The notes: a model not told the origin generated them from the sequence alone. Counted from the first letter of the stretch, positions 50,628-59,829 are shown. The stretch: DNA of 64,000 nucleotides from Chimaeribacter coloradensis (GCF_002858715.1 NZ_PJZH01000015.1:24586-88585); one strand, 5' to 3'. Numbers and translations: made by a program.

Positions 50628-51531
50628 ACGCCTGCCGCTCGCGCAGCCAGCTTTGGGCGGCGTCGAAGAAGTGCTGGGCGAGCGGGGTGGCGCGGCCGGA
50701 TTCCGCCACCACCAGCGCGGCGTGGCGGCTCATCGGCGCAATCGCCAGCGGGCGGTGGCGCAGGGCGGGGGTCATGGCGTCAATCAGGTGGCCGTGCGGC
50801 ACCAGCCCGCAGCCCAGCCCGACGTACACCCCCTGCATCAGCTGGAAAATCGAGCTGCTGTCGAGGATCGGGCGCAGCACCAGCCCGGCCAGGCTGAACT
50901 GGTTATCCAGGTAGCGGCGGAAGTAGCGGCTCGGGTCGGAAAGGCAGAGCGGCAGCACGGCCGCCTCCGCCAGCGTCAGCGGCGTGTCACCATTGAGCTG
51001 CGGGAAGTGGTCAGGGTGGTAGAGCAGATCCACGCCGCTGTCCTCCAGTGGCTGCATCTGGAAACGCAGCTCGTTCAGCGTGGTCATCTCAAAGAAGCCG
51101 ATGCCGACATCCACCGCGTGGCTGTTCAGCGCGTCGAGCAGCTGATCGGCGCTCAGCTCAGCGACCCGGTAGTCAAGCCGCGGGTTATCCGCCTGTACCC
51201 CCTTCAGCATCTCCGCCAGCGACACGCTGCACTGCGGCATCACGCCGATGCGCAGCGTGCCGGTCAGCCCGTGCTTCAGGGAGTCGACCTCCAGTTTCAG
51301 CCCCTGATAGACCGCCACAATCTCACGCGCCCAGTTCAGCACCCGCTGCCCCTCGGCGGTAAACCCCTCAAAGTTATTGCCGCGGTTAATCAGGTTCAGC
51401 CCCAGCTCCTTCTCCAGGTTTTTTAACCGCATGGAGAGGGTCGGCTGGCTGACGAAGCTCGCCTCGGCGGCGCGGCCGAAGTGGCGTTCACGCTCCAGGT
51501 TGCAGAGGTAGATAAGTTGTTTGATGTCCAT
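50626..51531 (-). CDS. LysR-family transcriptional regulator
   Basis: 301 residues. Winged HTH at the N-terminus (MDIKQLIYLCNLERERHFGR, then AAEASFVSQPTLSMRLKNLE), then a periplasmic-binding-protein-like effector domain (GTLRIGVMPQCSVSLAEML, then PRLDYRVAELSADQLLDALN). ATG at 51531 is chosen because the HTH normally begins there. The target is unknown; no divergent partner gene lies next to it. I cannot match it to a named enterobacterial LysR. Confidence 0.85.
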   Translation of the reverse strand: MDIKQLIYLCNLERERHFGRAAEASFVSQPTLSMRLKNLEKELGLNLINRGNNFEGFTAEGQRVLNWAREIVAVYQGLKLEVDSLKHGLTGTLRIGVMPQCSVSLAEMLKGVQADNPRLDYRVAELSADQLLDALNSHAVDVGIGFFEMTTLNELRFQMQPLEDSGVDLLYHPDHFPQLNGDTPLTLAEAAVLPLCLSDPSRYFRRYLDNQFSLAGLVLRPILDSSSIFQLMQGVYVGLGCGLVPHGHLIDAMTPALRHRPLAIAPMSRHAALVVAESGRATPLAQHFFDAAQSWLRERQA

Positions 51532-51648
51532 AAATTGGGCAGGGTATCCACGCGAGGGGGGTAATGACGGCCAGTATAGCACTCAAGGGGGTGGGTAATC
51601 CGCTGTGAAACGGCCTCCGGGGCCGCCCATTCAGCGGATTGGCAGGGA

Positions 51649-52452
51649 TCAGGGCTGTGTGCCGGGGGCAGGAACGACCGGCGCGAGGTGAACCTCCACC
51701 TGGTGCTGGGCCAGCCGGGCCGCCAGCGGCGGCGGCGGGGCGGCATCGGTAAACAGCGCGCTGATCTCGCTGACCTGCGCCAGCTCCACGGCGGCCGAGG
51801 CGCGGAATTTGGTGTGGTCGGCCGCCACCAGTACATTGCGGCTGTGGGTCATCATCGCCCGCGCCATCGCCGCCTCGTTGACGTCAAATTCCAGCAGCGT
51901 GCCGTCCCCCTCCAGCGCGCCGGTGCTGGTGAGGGTGTAATCGGCGCGGAAGCCGGAGACAAACTGCATGGCGCTCGGCCCGATGATGCCGCCGTTGTGG
52001 GCGCGCAGCGTGCCGCCCGGCACCAGCACCTCAAAATCCTTCTGCTTGTAGAGGATCTGCGCCACCCGCAGGCTGTTGGTGATGATGCGCAACTGGCTGT
52101 GTGACAGCAGCGCGCGGGCGATATGCTCCACAGTGGTGCCGATGGTCATAAACAGCGTGCAGCGGTCGGGCAGTTGCCGCGCCAGCGCCTCGGCGATCGC
52201 CTGTTTCTCCTCATTGCAGGCCAGCTCGCGCTGCTCAAAGGCGGTGTTGACCAGGCTGGAGGCGCGCCCCGCGCCGCCGTGGTGGCGGGTGATAAACCCC
52301 TCCTGGCTCAGCTTGCGGATGTCACGGCGCACCGTCTGGGTCGAGACCGCCAGCAATTGTGCCAGCGCCTCAATGCTCATATAGCCACGCTCGGCAATCA
52401 GCGCGATCAGCTGATCGTGCCGGGGGTTGCCCGTCAGGTCCGTCACACTCAT
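51649..52452 (-). CDS. yihW: sulfoquinovose-responsive DeoR repressor YihW (CsqR)
   Basis: 267-residue DeoR-family regulator. The N-terminus MSVTDLTGNPRHDQLIALIA matches E. coli YihW almost residue for residue. HTH (IEALAQLLAVSTQTVRRDIR), GFITRHHGGAGRAS, then the effector domain with FMTIGTTVEHIARALL. CsqR represses the sulfoquinovose genes and responds to SQ and its metabolites. ATG at 52452 follows AGAAGGAGC. Starts 37 bases after the yihV stop, so yihV-yihW form an operon divergent from the catabolic genes. Confidence 0.93.
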   Translation of the reverse strand: MSVTDLTGNPRHDQLIALIAERGYMSIEALAQLLAVSTQTVRRDIRKLSQEGFITRHHGGAGRASSLVNTAFEQRELACNEEKQAIAEALARQLPDRCTLFMTIGTTVEHIARALLSHSQLRIITNSLRVAQILYKQKDFEVLVPGGTLRAHNGGIIGPSAMQFVSGFRADYTLTSTGALEGDGTLLEFDVNEAAMARAMMTHSRNVLVAADHTKFRASAAVELAQVSEISALFTDAAPPPPLAARLAQHQVEVHLAPVVPAPGTQP

Positions 52453-52489
52453 GGCTGCTCCTTCTCCTTTTGTCCGGTTCCGGGCCATT

Positions 52490-53386
52490 TTATACAGAAA
52501 GTGACAAAAATGCGCTGAGTTGATCACAGTCCGGGATGCCGGCGCGGCCGCCAGGCCGGGTGCATTTCAGCGCGGCCGCCGCACTGGCGCACCGCACCGC
52601 CTCAGCCGGTGGCTCTCCGCGGGCAATTGCCCACGCCAGCGCCCCGTGGAACACATCCCCGGCCCCGGTGGTGTCTTTGACCGCCACCTCAAACGCCGGC
52701 TGGTGGCGGCAGCGGCCGTTCTCCAGCCACAGGCAGCCCTCCCGGCCCAGCGTGACGTAAACGGTGCCGGGCGTCATCTCAGCCGCGCGGCGCAGCGCCG
52801 CCTCCGGGGGAAGATCCCCGGCCAGCCGTTGCAGCGCGGGCCAGGAGAAGGCGGCGTGGTCTGCCAGCGCCAGCAGCGGGGCGATCGGCTGCGGCGTGAG
52901 GTCGGCGTCCAGCAGCGTGGGGATGCCCGCCGCGCGCGCCTGCGCCATCGCCCGCGCGGCCCCTTCCGGCCAGCGCACGTCCGCCAGCAGGGCGTCGTAA
53001 TGGCGGAAATCGATCGCCGCCAGCCAGGCGGCGTCGGCGTCCAGCGCGCGGCCGGGGAAATTGACGATCATCCGCTCGCCGTGGCGGTCAACCAGAATCG
53101 CCGACTGGCCGGAAGCCGCGCCCGCGATCCGGCGGCAGTGGCGGGCGGAGACCCCCTCCGCCGCCAGCCCGGCGCACAGCGCCTCACCGCAGGCATCCTG
53201 CCCGACGCGGCCGATAAAATCGACCTGCGCCCCCAGCCGCGCCGCGGCCACGGCTGCCGTGGCGGCCGGGCCGCCGCCCGCCTCCTGATAGTGCTGCGCC
53301 ACATATTTCCCGCCGCCGCCGGGCAGCGCCTCAACATAGTACAGCCGGTCTTCCACGGCGATCCCCACGCAGGCCAGGGTGGTCAT
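52490..53386 (-). CDS. yihV: 6-deoxy-6-sulfofructose kinase YihV
   Basis: PfkB/ribokinase-family kinase phosphorylating sulfofructose at C1. 298 residues, as in E. coli. The residues I recall as the sulfonate/sugar contacts in E. coli YihV are present at identical positions: Lys27 (GGKYVAQ), Asn109 (MIVNFPG) and Arg138 (LADVRWP). The catalytic base is in DTTGAGDVFHGAL and the C-terminus TRPGGRAGIPDCDQ is near-identical. ATG at 53386 after AAGGAGAG. Divergent from yihU with a symmetric operator region between. Confidence 0.95.
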   Translation of the reverse strand: MTTLACVGIAVEDRLYYVEALPGGGGKYVAQHYQEAGGGPAATAAVAAARLGAQVDFIGRVGQDACGEALCAGLAAEGVSARHCRRIAGAASGQSAILVDRHGERMIVNFPGRALDADAAWLAAIDFRHYDALLADVRWPEGAARAMAQARAAGIPTLLDADLTPQPIAPLLALADHAAFSWPALQRLAGDLPPEAALRRAAEMTPGTVYVTLGREGCLWLENGRCRHQPAFEVAVKDTTGAGDVFHGALAWAIARGEPPAEAVRCASAAAALKCTRPGGRAGIPDCDQLSAFLSLSV

Positions 53387-53472
53387 GCTGCTCTCCTTAA
53401 CAATCCAGATGGTCAATGCTGTCCATTTTATCGGCGGGAATTGTTGGAAAAGTGACTGATGTCTGATTTTTT

Positions 53473-53540
53473 ACTCAAAACAACAAATATGATCAAAAAA
53501 CACCATGAAATGACAAATCTCGTGTCATTTTGTTTTGAGT
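53473..53540. promoter_or_regulatory. nested inverted repeats in the yihV-yihU spacer, probable CsqR operator
   Basis: Outer repeat ACTCAAAACA (53473-53482) / TGTTTTGAGT (53531-53540), perfect 10 bp. Inner repeat AAATGACA (53508-53515) / TGTCATTT (53523-53530), perfect 8 bp. The right arms abut. Position between the divergent halves of the cluster suits a single repressor controlling both. Confidence 0.7.
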
Positions 53541-53561
53541 TTGCCAGGGGAGAACGCAGTA

Positions 53562-54455
53562 ATGACAAAGGCGGCATTTATCGGACTGGGGCAGATGGGC
53601 GCGCCGATGGCGCGGAACCTGCTGCGCCACGGGCATCACCTTCAGGTTTACGACCTCAACCCGCAGGCGGTGGCCGCGCTGGCGGCAGAAGGGGCACAGC
53701 CCGGCAGCAGCCCGGCGGAGGCCGCGCGCGGCGCGGAGGTGGTGATCACCATGCTGCCGGACGGCCAACGGGTGCGCGAGGTGCTGCTCGGTGCGCAGGG
53801 CGTTACGCAGACCCTCGCCCCGGGCGCGCTGGTGGTGGAGATGTCCACCATCCACCCGCGGGAGAGTGACGCGCTGGCGCAGGCGATGGCGGCCCAGGGT
53901 TTCAGCTTTATGGATGCGCCGGTCGGCCGCACCTCGGCGCACGCGGTGGCGGGCACGCTGCTGATCCTGGCGGGCGGCACGCCGGAGCAGGTGAGCCGCG
54001 CCGCGCCGCTGCTGCGCTGCATGGGGGACACGCTGGTCGAGGCGGGGGGGCCGGGGCGCGGCATCCGCATCAAGATCGTCAACAACTACATGAGCATCGC
54101 GCTCAATGCGCTGTCAGCCGAGGCGGCAGTGCTGTGCGAGGCGCTCGGCCTGCCGCTGGAGACCGCGCTGGCGGTGATGGGCCAGACCGCCGCCGGGCGC
54201 GGGCACTTTACCACCAGCTGGCCGGACAAGGTGCTGAAAGGCGACCTCACCCCCGCCTTTATGATCGACCTGGCCCACAAAGATCTGGGGCTGGCGCTGG
54301 ACATCGGCAGCCAGCTGCGCGTGCCGCTGCCGCTGGGGGCCGCCGCGCGCGAGCTTTACAGCCAGGCGCGGGCGCAAGGGCGGGGGCGGCAGGACTGGAG
54401 CGCCCTGCTGGAACAGGTTCGTGCCGCCGCGGGGCGGGACCATCACAGCGCCTGA
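53562..54455 (+). CDS. yihU: 3-sulfolactaldehyde reductase YihU
   Basis: NADH-dependent beta-hydroxyacid dehydrogenase that reduces sulfolactaldehyde to 2,3-dihydroxypropane-1-sulfonate. 297 residues. Rossmann motif [12 protein letters not shown]; catalytic Lys171 in [11 protein letters not shown]. Residues known to bind the sulfonate in E. coli YihU are retained with the same numbers: Arg123 (PVGRTSAH), Asn174 and Ser178. ATG at 53562 after GGGGAGAA. First gene of the plus-strand catabolic operon; the next gene starts 24 bases after its stop. Confidence 0.95.
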   Translation: MTKAAFIGLGQMGAPMARNLLRHGHHLQVYDLNPQAVAALAAEGAQPGSSPAEAARGAEVVITMLPDGQRVREVLLGAQGVTQTLAPGALVVEMSTIHPRESDALAQAMAAQGFSFMDAPVGRTSAHAVAGTLLILAGGTPEQVSRAAPLLRCMGDTLVEAGGPGRGIRIKIVNNYMSIALNALSAEAAVLCEALGLPLETALAVMGQTAAGRGHFTTSWPDKVLKGDLTPAFMIDLAHKDLGLALDIGSQLRVPLPLGAAARELYSQARAQGRGRQDWSALLEQVRAAAGRDHHSA

Positions 54456-54479
54456 GGCGCGTTTACTGAGGAGAGAACG

Positions 54480-55352
54480 ATGCCCTATATCGCGGGAGAT
54501 ACCCTGATTCGCCACGCCTGGCAGCAGGGGTATGCCATCGGCGCATTCAGCGCCCACAACGCCGAAACCGTGCTGGCGATCCTGGAGGCCGCCGAGGCGG
54601 AGCAGGCCCCGGTGATGATCCAGGTCGGCCAGAAGGTGATTAACACCCTGGGGCTGCGGCCGATGAAGGCGCTGATCGACGCCTGGCTCGATCGCGTCAC
54701 GGTGCCGGTCTGCGTGCACCTCGACCACAGCCGCAGCTTTGAGCAGACCATGGAGGCGGTGCGCTGCGGCTTCCAGTCAGTGATGTTTGACGGCTCGCAC
54801 CTGCCGTTTGCCGAGAACGTGCGCATCACCCACGCGGTGGCGGAGGTCGCCCATGCGCTGCGCATCGGCTGCGAAGGGGAGATCGGCAAAATCGGCGGCG
54901 TGGAGGATGAGATCGACGTGGCCGAAGAGGATGCGCTGATCACCGGCTGTGACGAGGCGCTGGCCTTTGTACAGGCCACCGGGGTGGACTACCTGGCGGT
55001 CTCCATCGGCACCGCCCACGGGCTGTATAAGAAAACGCCCCGGCTGGCGTTTGACCGGCTGGCGGAGATCCGTGAAACCGTGCAGCGGCCGGTAGTGCTG
55101 CACGGCGGCTCCGGCGTGCCGGACGATCAGGTACGCCGCGCCATCGCGCTTGGGGTTGCCAAGGTCAACGTCGATACCGAGCTGCGGCAGGCGTTTACCG
55201 AGGGCATGGCGGCGGTGCTGGCGGAGGACCCGCAGGAGTACGTGCTGGCGGTGTCGCTGGGGGCCGGGCGCGAGGCGATGCGGCGCAAAGTGCAGGAGAA
55301 GATCCGGCTGTTCGGCAGTCAGGGGCAGGCGGGCCATTTTACAGGAGAGTGA
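54480..55352 (+). CDS. class II ketose-bisphosphate aldolase, predicted sulfofructose-1-phosphate aldolase
   Basis: 290 residues, GatY/KbaY-like zinc aldolase. Catalytic Asp82 and Zn ligands His83 (HLDHSRS), His180 (GTAHGL) and His208 (LHGGSG) have the numbering of GatY. E. coli sulfoglycolysis uses YihT, an unrelated class I aldolase, at this step. Class II aldolases do this job in the 'sulfo-EMP2' pathway of Arthrobacter, as I recall. Predicted reaction: sulfofructose 1-phosphate to DHAP plus sulfolactaldehyde, the substrate of YihU just upstream. The fold is certain; the substrate is inferred from context. Confidence 0.85.
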   Translation: MPYIAGDTLIRHAWQQGYAIGAFSAHNAETVLAILEAAEAEQAPVMIQVGQKVINTLGLRPMKALIDAWLDRVTVPVCVHLDHSRSFEQTMEAVRCGFQSVMFDGSHLPFAENVRITHAVAEVAHALRIGCEGEIGKIGGVEDEIDVAEEDALITGCDEALAFVQATGVDYLAVSIGTAHGLYKKTPRLAFDRLAEIRETVQRPVVLHGGSGVPDDQVRRAIALGVAKVNVDTELRQAFTEGMAAVLAEDPQEYVLAVSLGAGREAMRRKVQEKIRLFGSQGQAGHFTGE

Positions 55353-55353
55353 G

Positions 55354-56403
55354 ATGACGCAGGTAACAGAGACCCCGTTTGGGGAACACCAGGGGCAGGC
55401 GGTGAGCCTGTTTACGCTGACCAATGCGCAGGGCATCAGGTTAGCAGTCACTAACTACGGCTGCATCGTCACCCAGCTCTGGCTGCCCGACCGGCACGGC
55501 AGGCTGGCGGACGTGGTGCTGGGCTTCGACACGCTGGCGGAATATCAGGCCGGGCACCCCTTTTTCGGGGCCATCGCCGGGCGCTGCGCCAACCGCATCG
55601 GCGGCGGGCGCTTCCGCCTTGGGGAGGAGAGCTTCACGCTGGCCTGTAACGAGGCGGCCACCGGCCAGCACCTGCACGGCGGGGTGCGCGGCTTTGACAA
55701 GTACGTCTGGCAGGCGGAGGCAGAGGCGGACGGCGTCTGCTTCCGCCGCGTCTCACCGGACGGCGAGGAGGGCTACCCCGGCACGCTGACGGTGACGCAC
55801 CGCGTCCGTCTCACGGAAGAGAACGTGCTGCATTTTGAGTATGAAGCGGTCACCGACCGCGCGACGCCGGTCAACCTCACCAACCACAGCTACTACAACC
55901 TGTCGGCACAGGCGGACGACATCCGCGGCCACCGGTTGCAGATAGAGGCCGATCTCTATACCCCGGTTGATCCGGCCACGATGCTGCCGGGCGGCGAGAT
56001 CCGTGCGGTGGCGGGGACGCCGCTCGATTTCCGCCAACCGATCGCGCTGGGCGCGGCGATGGCAAAGCAACCGGCCATCGACATCAACTACGTGTTGCGG
56101 GCGCGTTCCACAGAGAACGGTTTACACCCCGCCGCCACGCTGGCAGACCCGGTCTCCGGGCGGGCAATGCGGGTCTTTACCGACCAGCCCGGCCTGCAAC
56201 TCTATAACGGCGCGAAACTCAGCAACCGGCCGTGGGCCGGCAAGGGCGGCCTGCCTTACGGCGCGTTTTCCGGCCTCTGCCTGGAGACGCAGGCCTTCCC
56301 GGACAGCGTCAACCAGCCGCATTTCCCCGGCGTTGTCCTGCAACCGGGCGAGGTCTACCGCCACCACACCGCCCACCATTTCAGCATCCTCAGGGAGGCG
56401 TAA
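55354..56403 (+). CDS. aldose 1-epimerase (GalM type), probable sulfoquinovose mutarotase
   Basis: 349 residues, GalM-like beta-sandwich. Conserved residues: His in GQHLHGGVRGFD, His in NLTNHSYYNLS and general-base Glu in LCLETQAFPDSVNQPHFP. It occupies the role of YihR (308 aa, same superfamily) but its length and motifs are nearer to GalM. ATG at 55354 lies one base after the aldolase stop; the frame reaching back to 55150 is an overlap artefact. It should speed alpha/beta conversion of the sugar released by YihQ before isomerisation. Confidence 0.88.
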   Translation: MTQVTETPFGEHQGQAVSLFTLTNAQGIRLAVTNYGCIVTQLWLPDRHGRLADVVLGFDTLAEYQAGHPFFGAIAGRCANRIGGGRFRLGEESFTLACNEAATGQHLHGGVRGFDKYVWQAEAEADGVCFRRVSPDGEEGYPGTLTVTHRVRLTEENVLHFEYEAVTDRATPVNLTNHSYYNLSAQADDIRGHRLQIEADLYTPVDPATMLPGGEIRAVAGTPLDFRQPIALGAAMAKQPAIDINYVLRARSTENGLHPAATLADPVSGRAMRVFTDQPGLQLYNGAKLSNRPWAGKGGLPYGAFSGLCLETQAFPDSVNQPHFPGVVLQPGEVYRHHTAHHFSILREA

Positions 56404-56406
56404 ACC

Positions 56407-57762
56407 ATGAAAGAAGAGACGACCCGCCCGCTGACGCTGGGCGTACTGGCCCTGGGGCGCGCCACCTTTGATGTGCCCTATGCCGAAGAGATGATGGCGC
56501 AGGCGTGGCAGACGCTGCGCGGCCTGGGCTGCTCACTGGCCGGGGAGCCGGTGCTCTGCCTGGAGGCGGACGCGGTACACGCTGCCACCGCCGCACTGCG
56601 TGAGGCGCAGCCCGACCTGCTGGTGATCCTCCAGGTTACCTTTACCGATGCGGCGCTCACCACGGAACTGCTGCGGGCGTGGCACACGCCCGCGCTGCTC
56701 TGGTCATTCCCCGAGGCGCGCACCGGCGGGCGGCTGCGGCTGAACGCCTTTTGCGGCGTGAACCTCGCCTGCCACGCCCTGAGCCGTCACGGCATCCGGG
56801 TGCAGACGCTGCACGCCGCGCCGGGCAGCGCCCAGGCCGCCGAAGAACTCCGCCTGCTGGCAGAGGCCGCCGGGATCGTCGGCAAACTGCGGCGGGCGAA
56901 GGTGCTGGTAGTGGGCGACCATCCGCAGGGCTTTGACGCCTGCAACTATGACCGCGACCAGCTGGCCGCGCGGTTCGGCACCCACAGCGAGCGGATGCCG
57001 GTGCATGCGCTGATCGCCCAGGCGTCGGCCTTGCCGGAGAGCATCACCGACGCCCCGTGGCAGCGGCGCAGCCGCGATTTCAGCAACCTCGCGGAGATGC
57101 CGGAAGCACCGGCCCGCAAAACGCTGAAAGTCTACGCCGCGCTGCAACAGCAGGCGGCGAGCCACGGCTACGACGGCATCGCCGTGCGCTGCTGGCCCGA
57201 TTTCTTCACCGACTACGGCTGTGCCGCCTGCGGCGCGCTGGCGCTGATGAACGAAGACAAGATCCCGTGCGGTTGTGAGGCGGACATGTTCGGCGTGCTC
57301 TCCTCGCTGCTGTTGCAGTGGGCCTCCGGGCAGGGGGCATTCAACACCGATCTGGTGGACATCGACCCGGAACAGGACAGCGTGGTGTTCTGGCACTGCG
57401 GCCAGGCACCGATTGAGATGGCCGACCGTGACGCCCCGGTGCGCGCCGCGCTGCACTCCAACCGCAAGCTGCCGCTGCTGTCGGAGTTCGCGCTGAAGCC
57501 GGGGCGCATCACCCTCTGCCGCATTTCGCAGGGGCAGGGCAAACTGCGGCTGATGCTGGCCGGGGGCGAGATGCTGAAAGCGCCGCTGGCCTTCTCCGGC
57601 ACGGCCGGGGTGGCGCGGCTGGATGTCCATGCCGACCTCTACCGGCAGCGGCTGCTGGACGCCGGGATGGAGCACCACACCTCGCTGGCCTACGGCGACC
57701 ACCGCCCGCTGCTGCGCAAAGTGGCGCAACTGCTGGATCTGGATTTGCTTGAGCTGGCCTGA
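56407..57762 (+). CDS. FucI/AraA-family isomerase, predicted sulfoquinovose isomerase
   Basis: 451 residues of the L-fucose/L-arabinose isomerase superfamily, a metal-dependent ketol-isomerase fold. Family segments: AVRCWPDFFTDYGCAACGAL, then NEDKIPCGCEADMFGVLSS (likely metal-binding acidic residues 283 and 291-293), and a C-terminal HTSLAYGDH. There is no YihS-type (AGE family) isomerase in the cluster, so this is the only candidate to turn sulfoquinovose into sulfofructose. FucI-like SQ isomerases have been described, as I recall, in Gram-positive sulfo-SFT and sulfo-EMP2 routes. Starts four bases after the mutarotase stop. Confidence 0.82.
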   Translation: MKEETTRPLTLGVLALGRATFDVPYAEEMMAQAWQTLRGLGCSLAGEPVLCLEADAVHAATAALREAQPDLLVILQVTFTDAALTTELLRAWHTPALLWSFPEARTGGRLRLNAFCGVNLACHALSRHGIRVQTLHAAPGSAQAAEELRLLAEAAGIVGKLRRAKVLVVGDHPQGFDACNYDRDQLAARFGTHSERMPVHALIAQASALPESITDAPWQRRSRDFSNLAEMPEAPARKTLKVYAALQQQAASHGYDGIAVRCWPDFFTDYGCAACGALALMNEDKIPCGCEADMFGVLSSLLLQWASGQGAFNTDLVDIDPEQDSVVFWHCGQAPIEMADRDAPVRAALHSNRKLPLLSEFALKPGRITLCRISQGQGKLRLMLAGGEMLKAPLAFSGTAGVARLDVHADLYRQRLLDAGMEHHTSLAYGDHRPLLRKVAQLLDLDLLELA

Positions 57763-57792
57763 TGCCGGCTCACACACAGGGAGCATACCACC

Positions 57793-59829
57793 ATGACAAG
57801 CACTATCCCCCAGGGCGGCCTTGAGTTCAGCCCCACTGCGGACGGCTTCACCCTGCACCTCGGCGGCCGTTTGCTGTTGCAGCACAGCGCGCAGCGCCCC
57901 TGCCTGAGCGTCGGGCAGGGCGAGGCGGACATTGAGATGTTCCGCGGCAACTTCAGCATCAAAGACAACCTGCATGAGAAGCTGGCACTGACGGCGTGCG
58001 CCATCCGTGACAGTGACGCGGGCCTCTGCGTCACGCTGTCACGCGGGGAGGTCGCCGCCGCCACGCTGATGATCGCCCAGGATGAGGCAGGCAGGCTGCG
58101 GATTTCGGTCAACAACCACAGCCCGCACCATAACCGGATCTGGCTGAACCTGGTGGCCGGGCCGGAGGAGCGTATCTACGGCTGCGGCGAGCAGTTCTCC
58201 TACTTCAACCTGCGCGGCCGCCCGTTCCCGCTCTGGACCAGCGAACAGGGCGTCGGGCGCAACAAGAAAACCCTGGTCACCTGGCAGGCGGACTGCCAGG
58301 AGAACGCCGGCGGCGACTACTACTGGACGTTTTTCCCGCAGCCGACTTTTGTCTCCAGCCGCCGCTACTTCTGCCACATCAGCAACAGCGGCTACATGTG
58401 TTTCGACTTCTCCGCGCCTGACCACCACGCGCTGGCGATCTGGGAGCCGCAGGCTGAACTCTGCTTCGACACCGCCCCGAGCCAGCTGGCGCTGGTCAGC
58501 AAGCTCTCGGCGATGCTCGGCCGTCAGCCGGAGCTGCCGGAGTGGGTCTATGACGGCATCATCCTCGGCATTCAGGGCGGCACCGAGGTCTGCCAGCAGA
58601 AGCTGGACCGCGCCCGTGAAATGGGCGTCAGCGTGGCGGGCATCTGGGCGCAGGACTGGGAAGGGCGGCGCATCACTTCGTTCGGCAAACGGCTGATGTG
58701 GAACTGGCGCTGGGATGAGGAACTCTACCCGGGGCTGGACCAGCGCATCCCGCAGTGGAAACAGGAGGGGGTGCGCTTCCTGGGGTACATCAACCCCTAT
58801 GTGGCGATCGAAAAAGAGCTCTACGCCGAGGCGGCGGCGCACGGCTACCTGACGCGTGACGCCGAAGGCCGCGACTATCAGGTGGAGTTCGGCGAGTTCT
58901 ACGCCGGGGTGGTGGATTTGACCAACCCTGAGGCTTACCGCTGGTACAAAGAGGTGATCAAACGCAACCTGATTAACTTCGGCCTCGACGGCTGGATGGC
59001 CGATTTCGGCGAATACCTGCCTACCGACACCTTCCTGCACAACGGCGTCAGCGCGGAGATCATGCACAACCGCTGGCCGGCGCTCTGGGCGCAGTGCAAC
59101 TACGAGGCGCTGGCCGAGAGCGGCAAACTCGGCGAGGTGCTGTTCTTTATGCGCGCCGGGTACACCGGCAGCCAGAAATATTCGCTGATGATGTGGGCCG
59201 GTGACCAGAACGTCGACTGGAGCCTGGATGACGGCCTCGCCTCAGTGATCCCGGCGGCGCTGTCGCTGGCGATGACCGGCCACGGCCTGCACCACAGCGA
59301 CCTCGGCGGCTACACCACGCTGTTTGGCATGAAACGCAGCAAAGAGCTGCTGCTGCGCTGGTGTGATTTTGCCGCCTTCACCCCGATGATGCGCAGCCAC
59401 GAAGGCAACCGCCCGGACGATAACTGGCAGTTTGACAGCGACGACGAGACGTTGCGCCACCTGGCGCGCATGACCGGCATCTTCCGCCGCCTGAAACCCT
59501 ACCTGCAACAGGCGGTGGCAGAGAACAGCCGCGAAGGCATCCCGGTAATGCGCCCGCTGCTGCTGCACTACGAGGATGACCCGCAGACCTTTGATCTCGC
59601 CTACCAGTACCTGCTGGGGCGCGACCTGCTGGTGGCCCCGGTGCACCAGCCGGACTGCCGGACGTGGACGCTCTACCTGCCGCGCGACCACTGGGTCAAC
59701 CTCTGGAGCGGCGAGCCGGACAGCGGCGGCCATGAGGTGACCGTGGACGCGCCGCTGGGGCAGCCGCCGGTGTTCTACCGGCGTGACAGTGCGTGGGCGA
59801 CGCTGTTCGCCACCCTGCGTGATGCCTGA
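57793..59829 (+). CDS. yihQ: sulfoquinovosidase YihQ (GH31)
   Basis: Hydrolyses alpha-sulfoquinovosides such as sulfoquinovosyl glycerol. 678 residues, the same as E. coli. Catalytic nucleophile Asp404 (WMADFGEYLP) and acid/base Asp471 (WAGDQNVDWS). The sulfonate-binding set Gln287, Arg300, Trp303, Tyr507 (AQDW, GKRLMWNW, GGYTTL) is complete; numbers are those of E. coli minus one. This signature separates sulfoquinovosidases from ordinary alpha-glucosidases and is the strongest evidence for the cluster's substrate. Confidence 0.96.
   Translation: MTSTIPQGGLEFSPTADGFTLHLGGRLLLQHSAQRPCLSVGQGEADIEMFRGNFSIKDNLHEKLALTACAIRDSDAGLCVTLSRGEVAAATLMIAQDEAGRLRISVNNHSPHHNRIWLNLVAGPEERIYGCGEQFSYFNLRGRPFPLWTSEQGVGRNKKTLVTWQADCQENAGGDYYWTFFPQPTFVSSRRYFCHISNSGYMCFDFSAPDHHALAIWEPQAELCFDTAPSQLALVSKLSAMLGRQPELPEWVYDGIILGIQGGTEVCQQKLDRAREMGVSVAGIWAQDWEGRRITSFGKRLMWNWRWDEELYPGLDQRIPQWKQEGVRFLGYINPYVAIEKELYAEAAAHGYLTRDAEGRDYQVEFGEFYAGVVDLTNPEAYRWYKEVIKRNLINFGLDGWMADFGEYLPTDTFLHNGVSAEIMHNRWPALWAQCNYEALAESGKLGEVLFFMRAGYTGSQKYSLMMWAGDQNVDWSLDDGLASVIPAALSLAMTGHGLHHSDLGGYTTLFGMKRSKELLLRWCDFAAFTPMMRSHEGNRPDDNWQFDSDDETLRHLARMTGIFRRLKPYLQQAVAENSREGIPVMRPLLLHYEDDPQTFDLAYQYLLGRDLLVAPVHQPDCRTWTLYLPRDHWVNLWSGEPDSGGHEVTVDAPLGQPPVFYRRDSAWATLFATLRDA

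Noticed and set aside
57793..59829. Ordinary GH31 alpha-glucosidase
   Set aside because: The Gln/Arg/Trp/Tyr sulfonate-binding set and full-length match to YihQ identify a sulfoquinovosidase.
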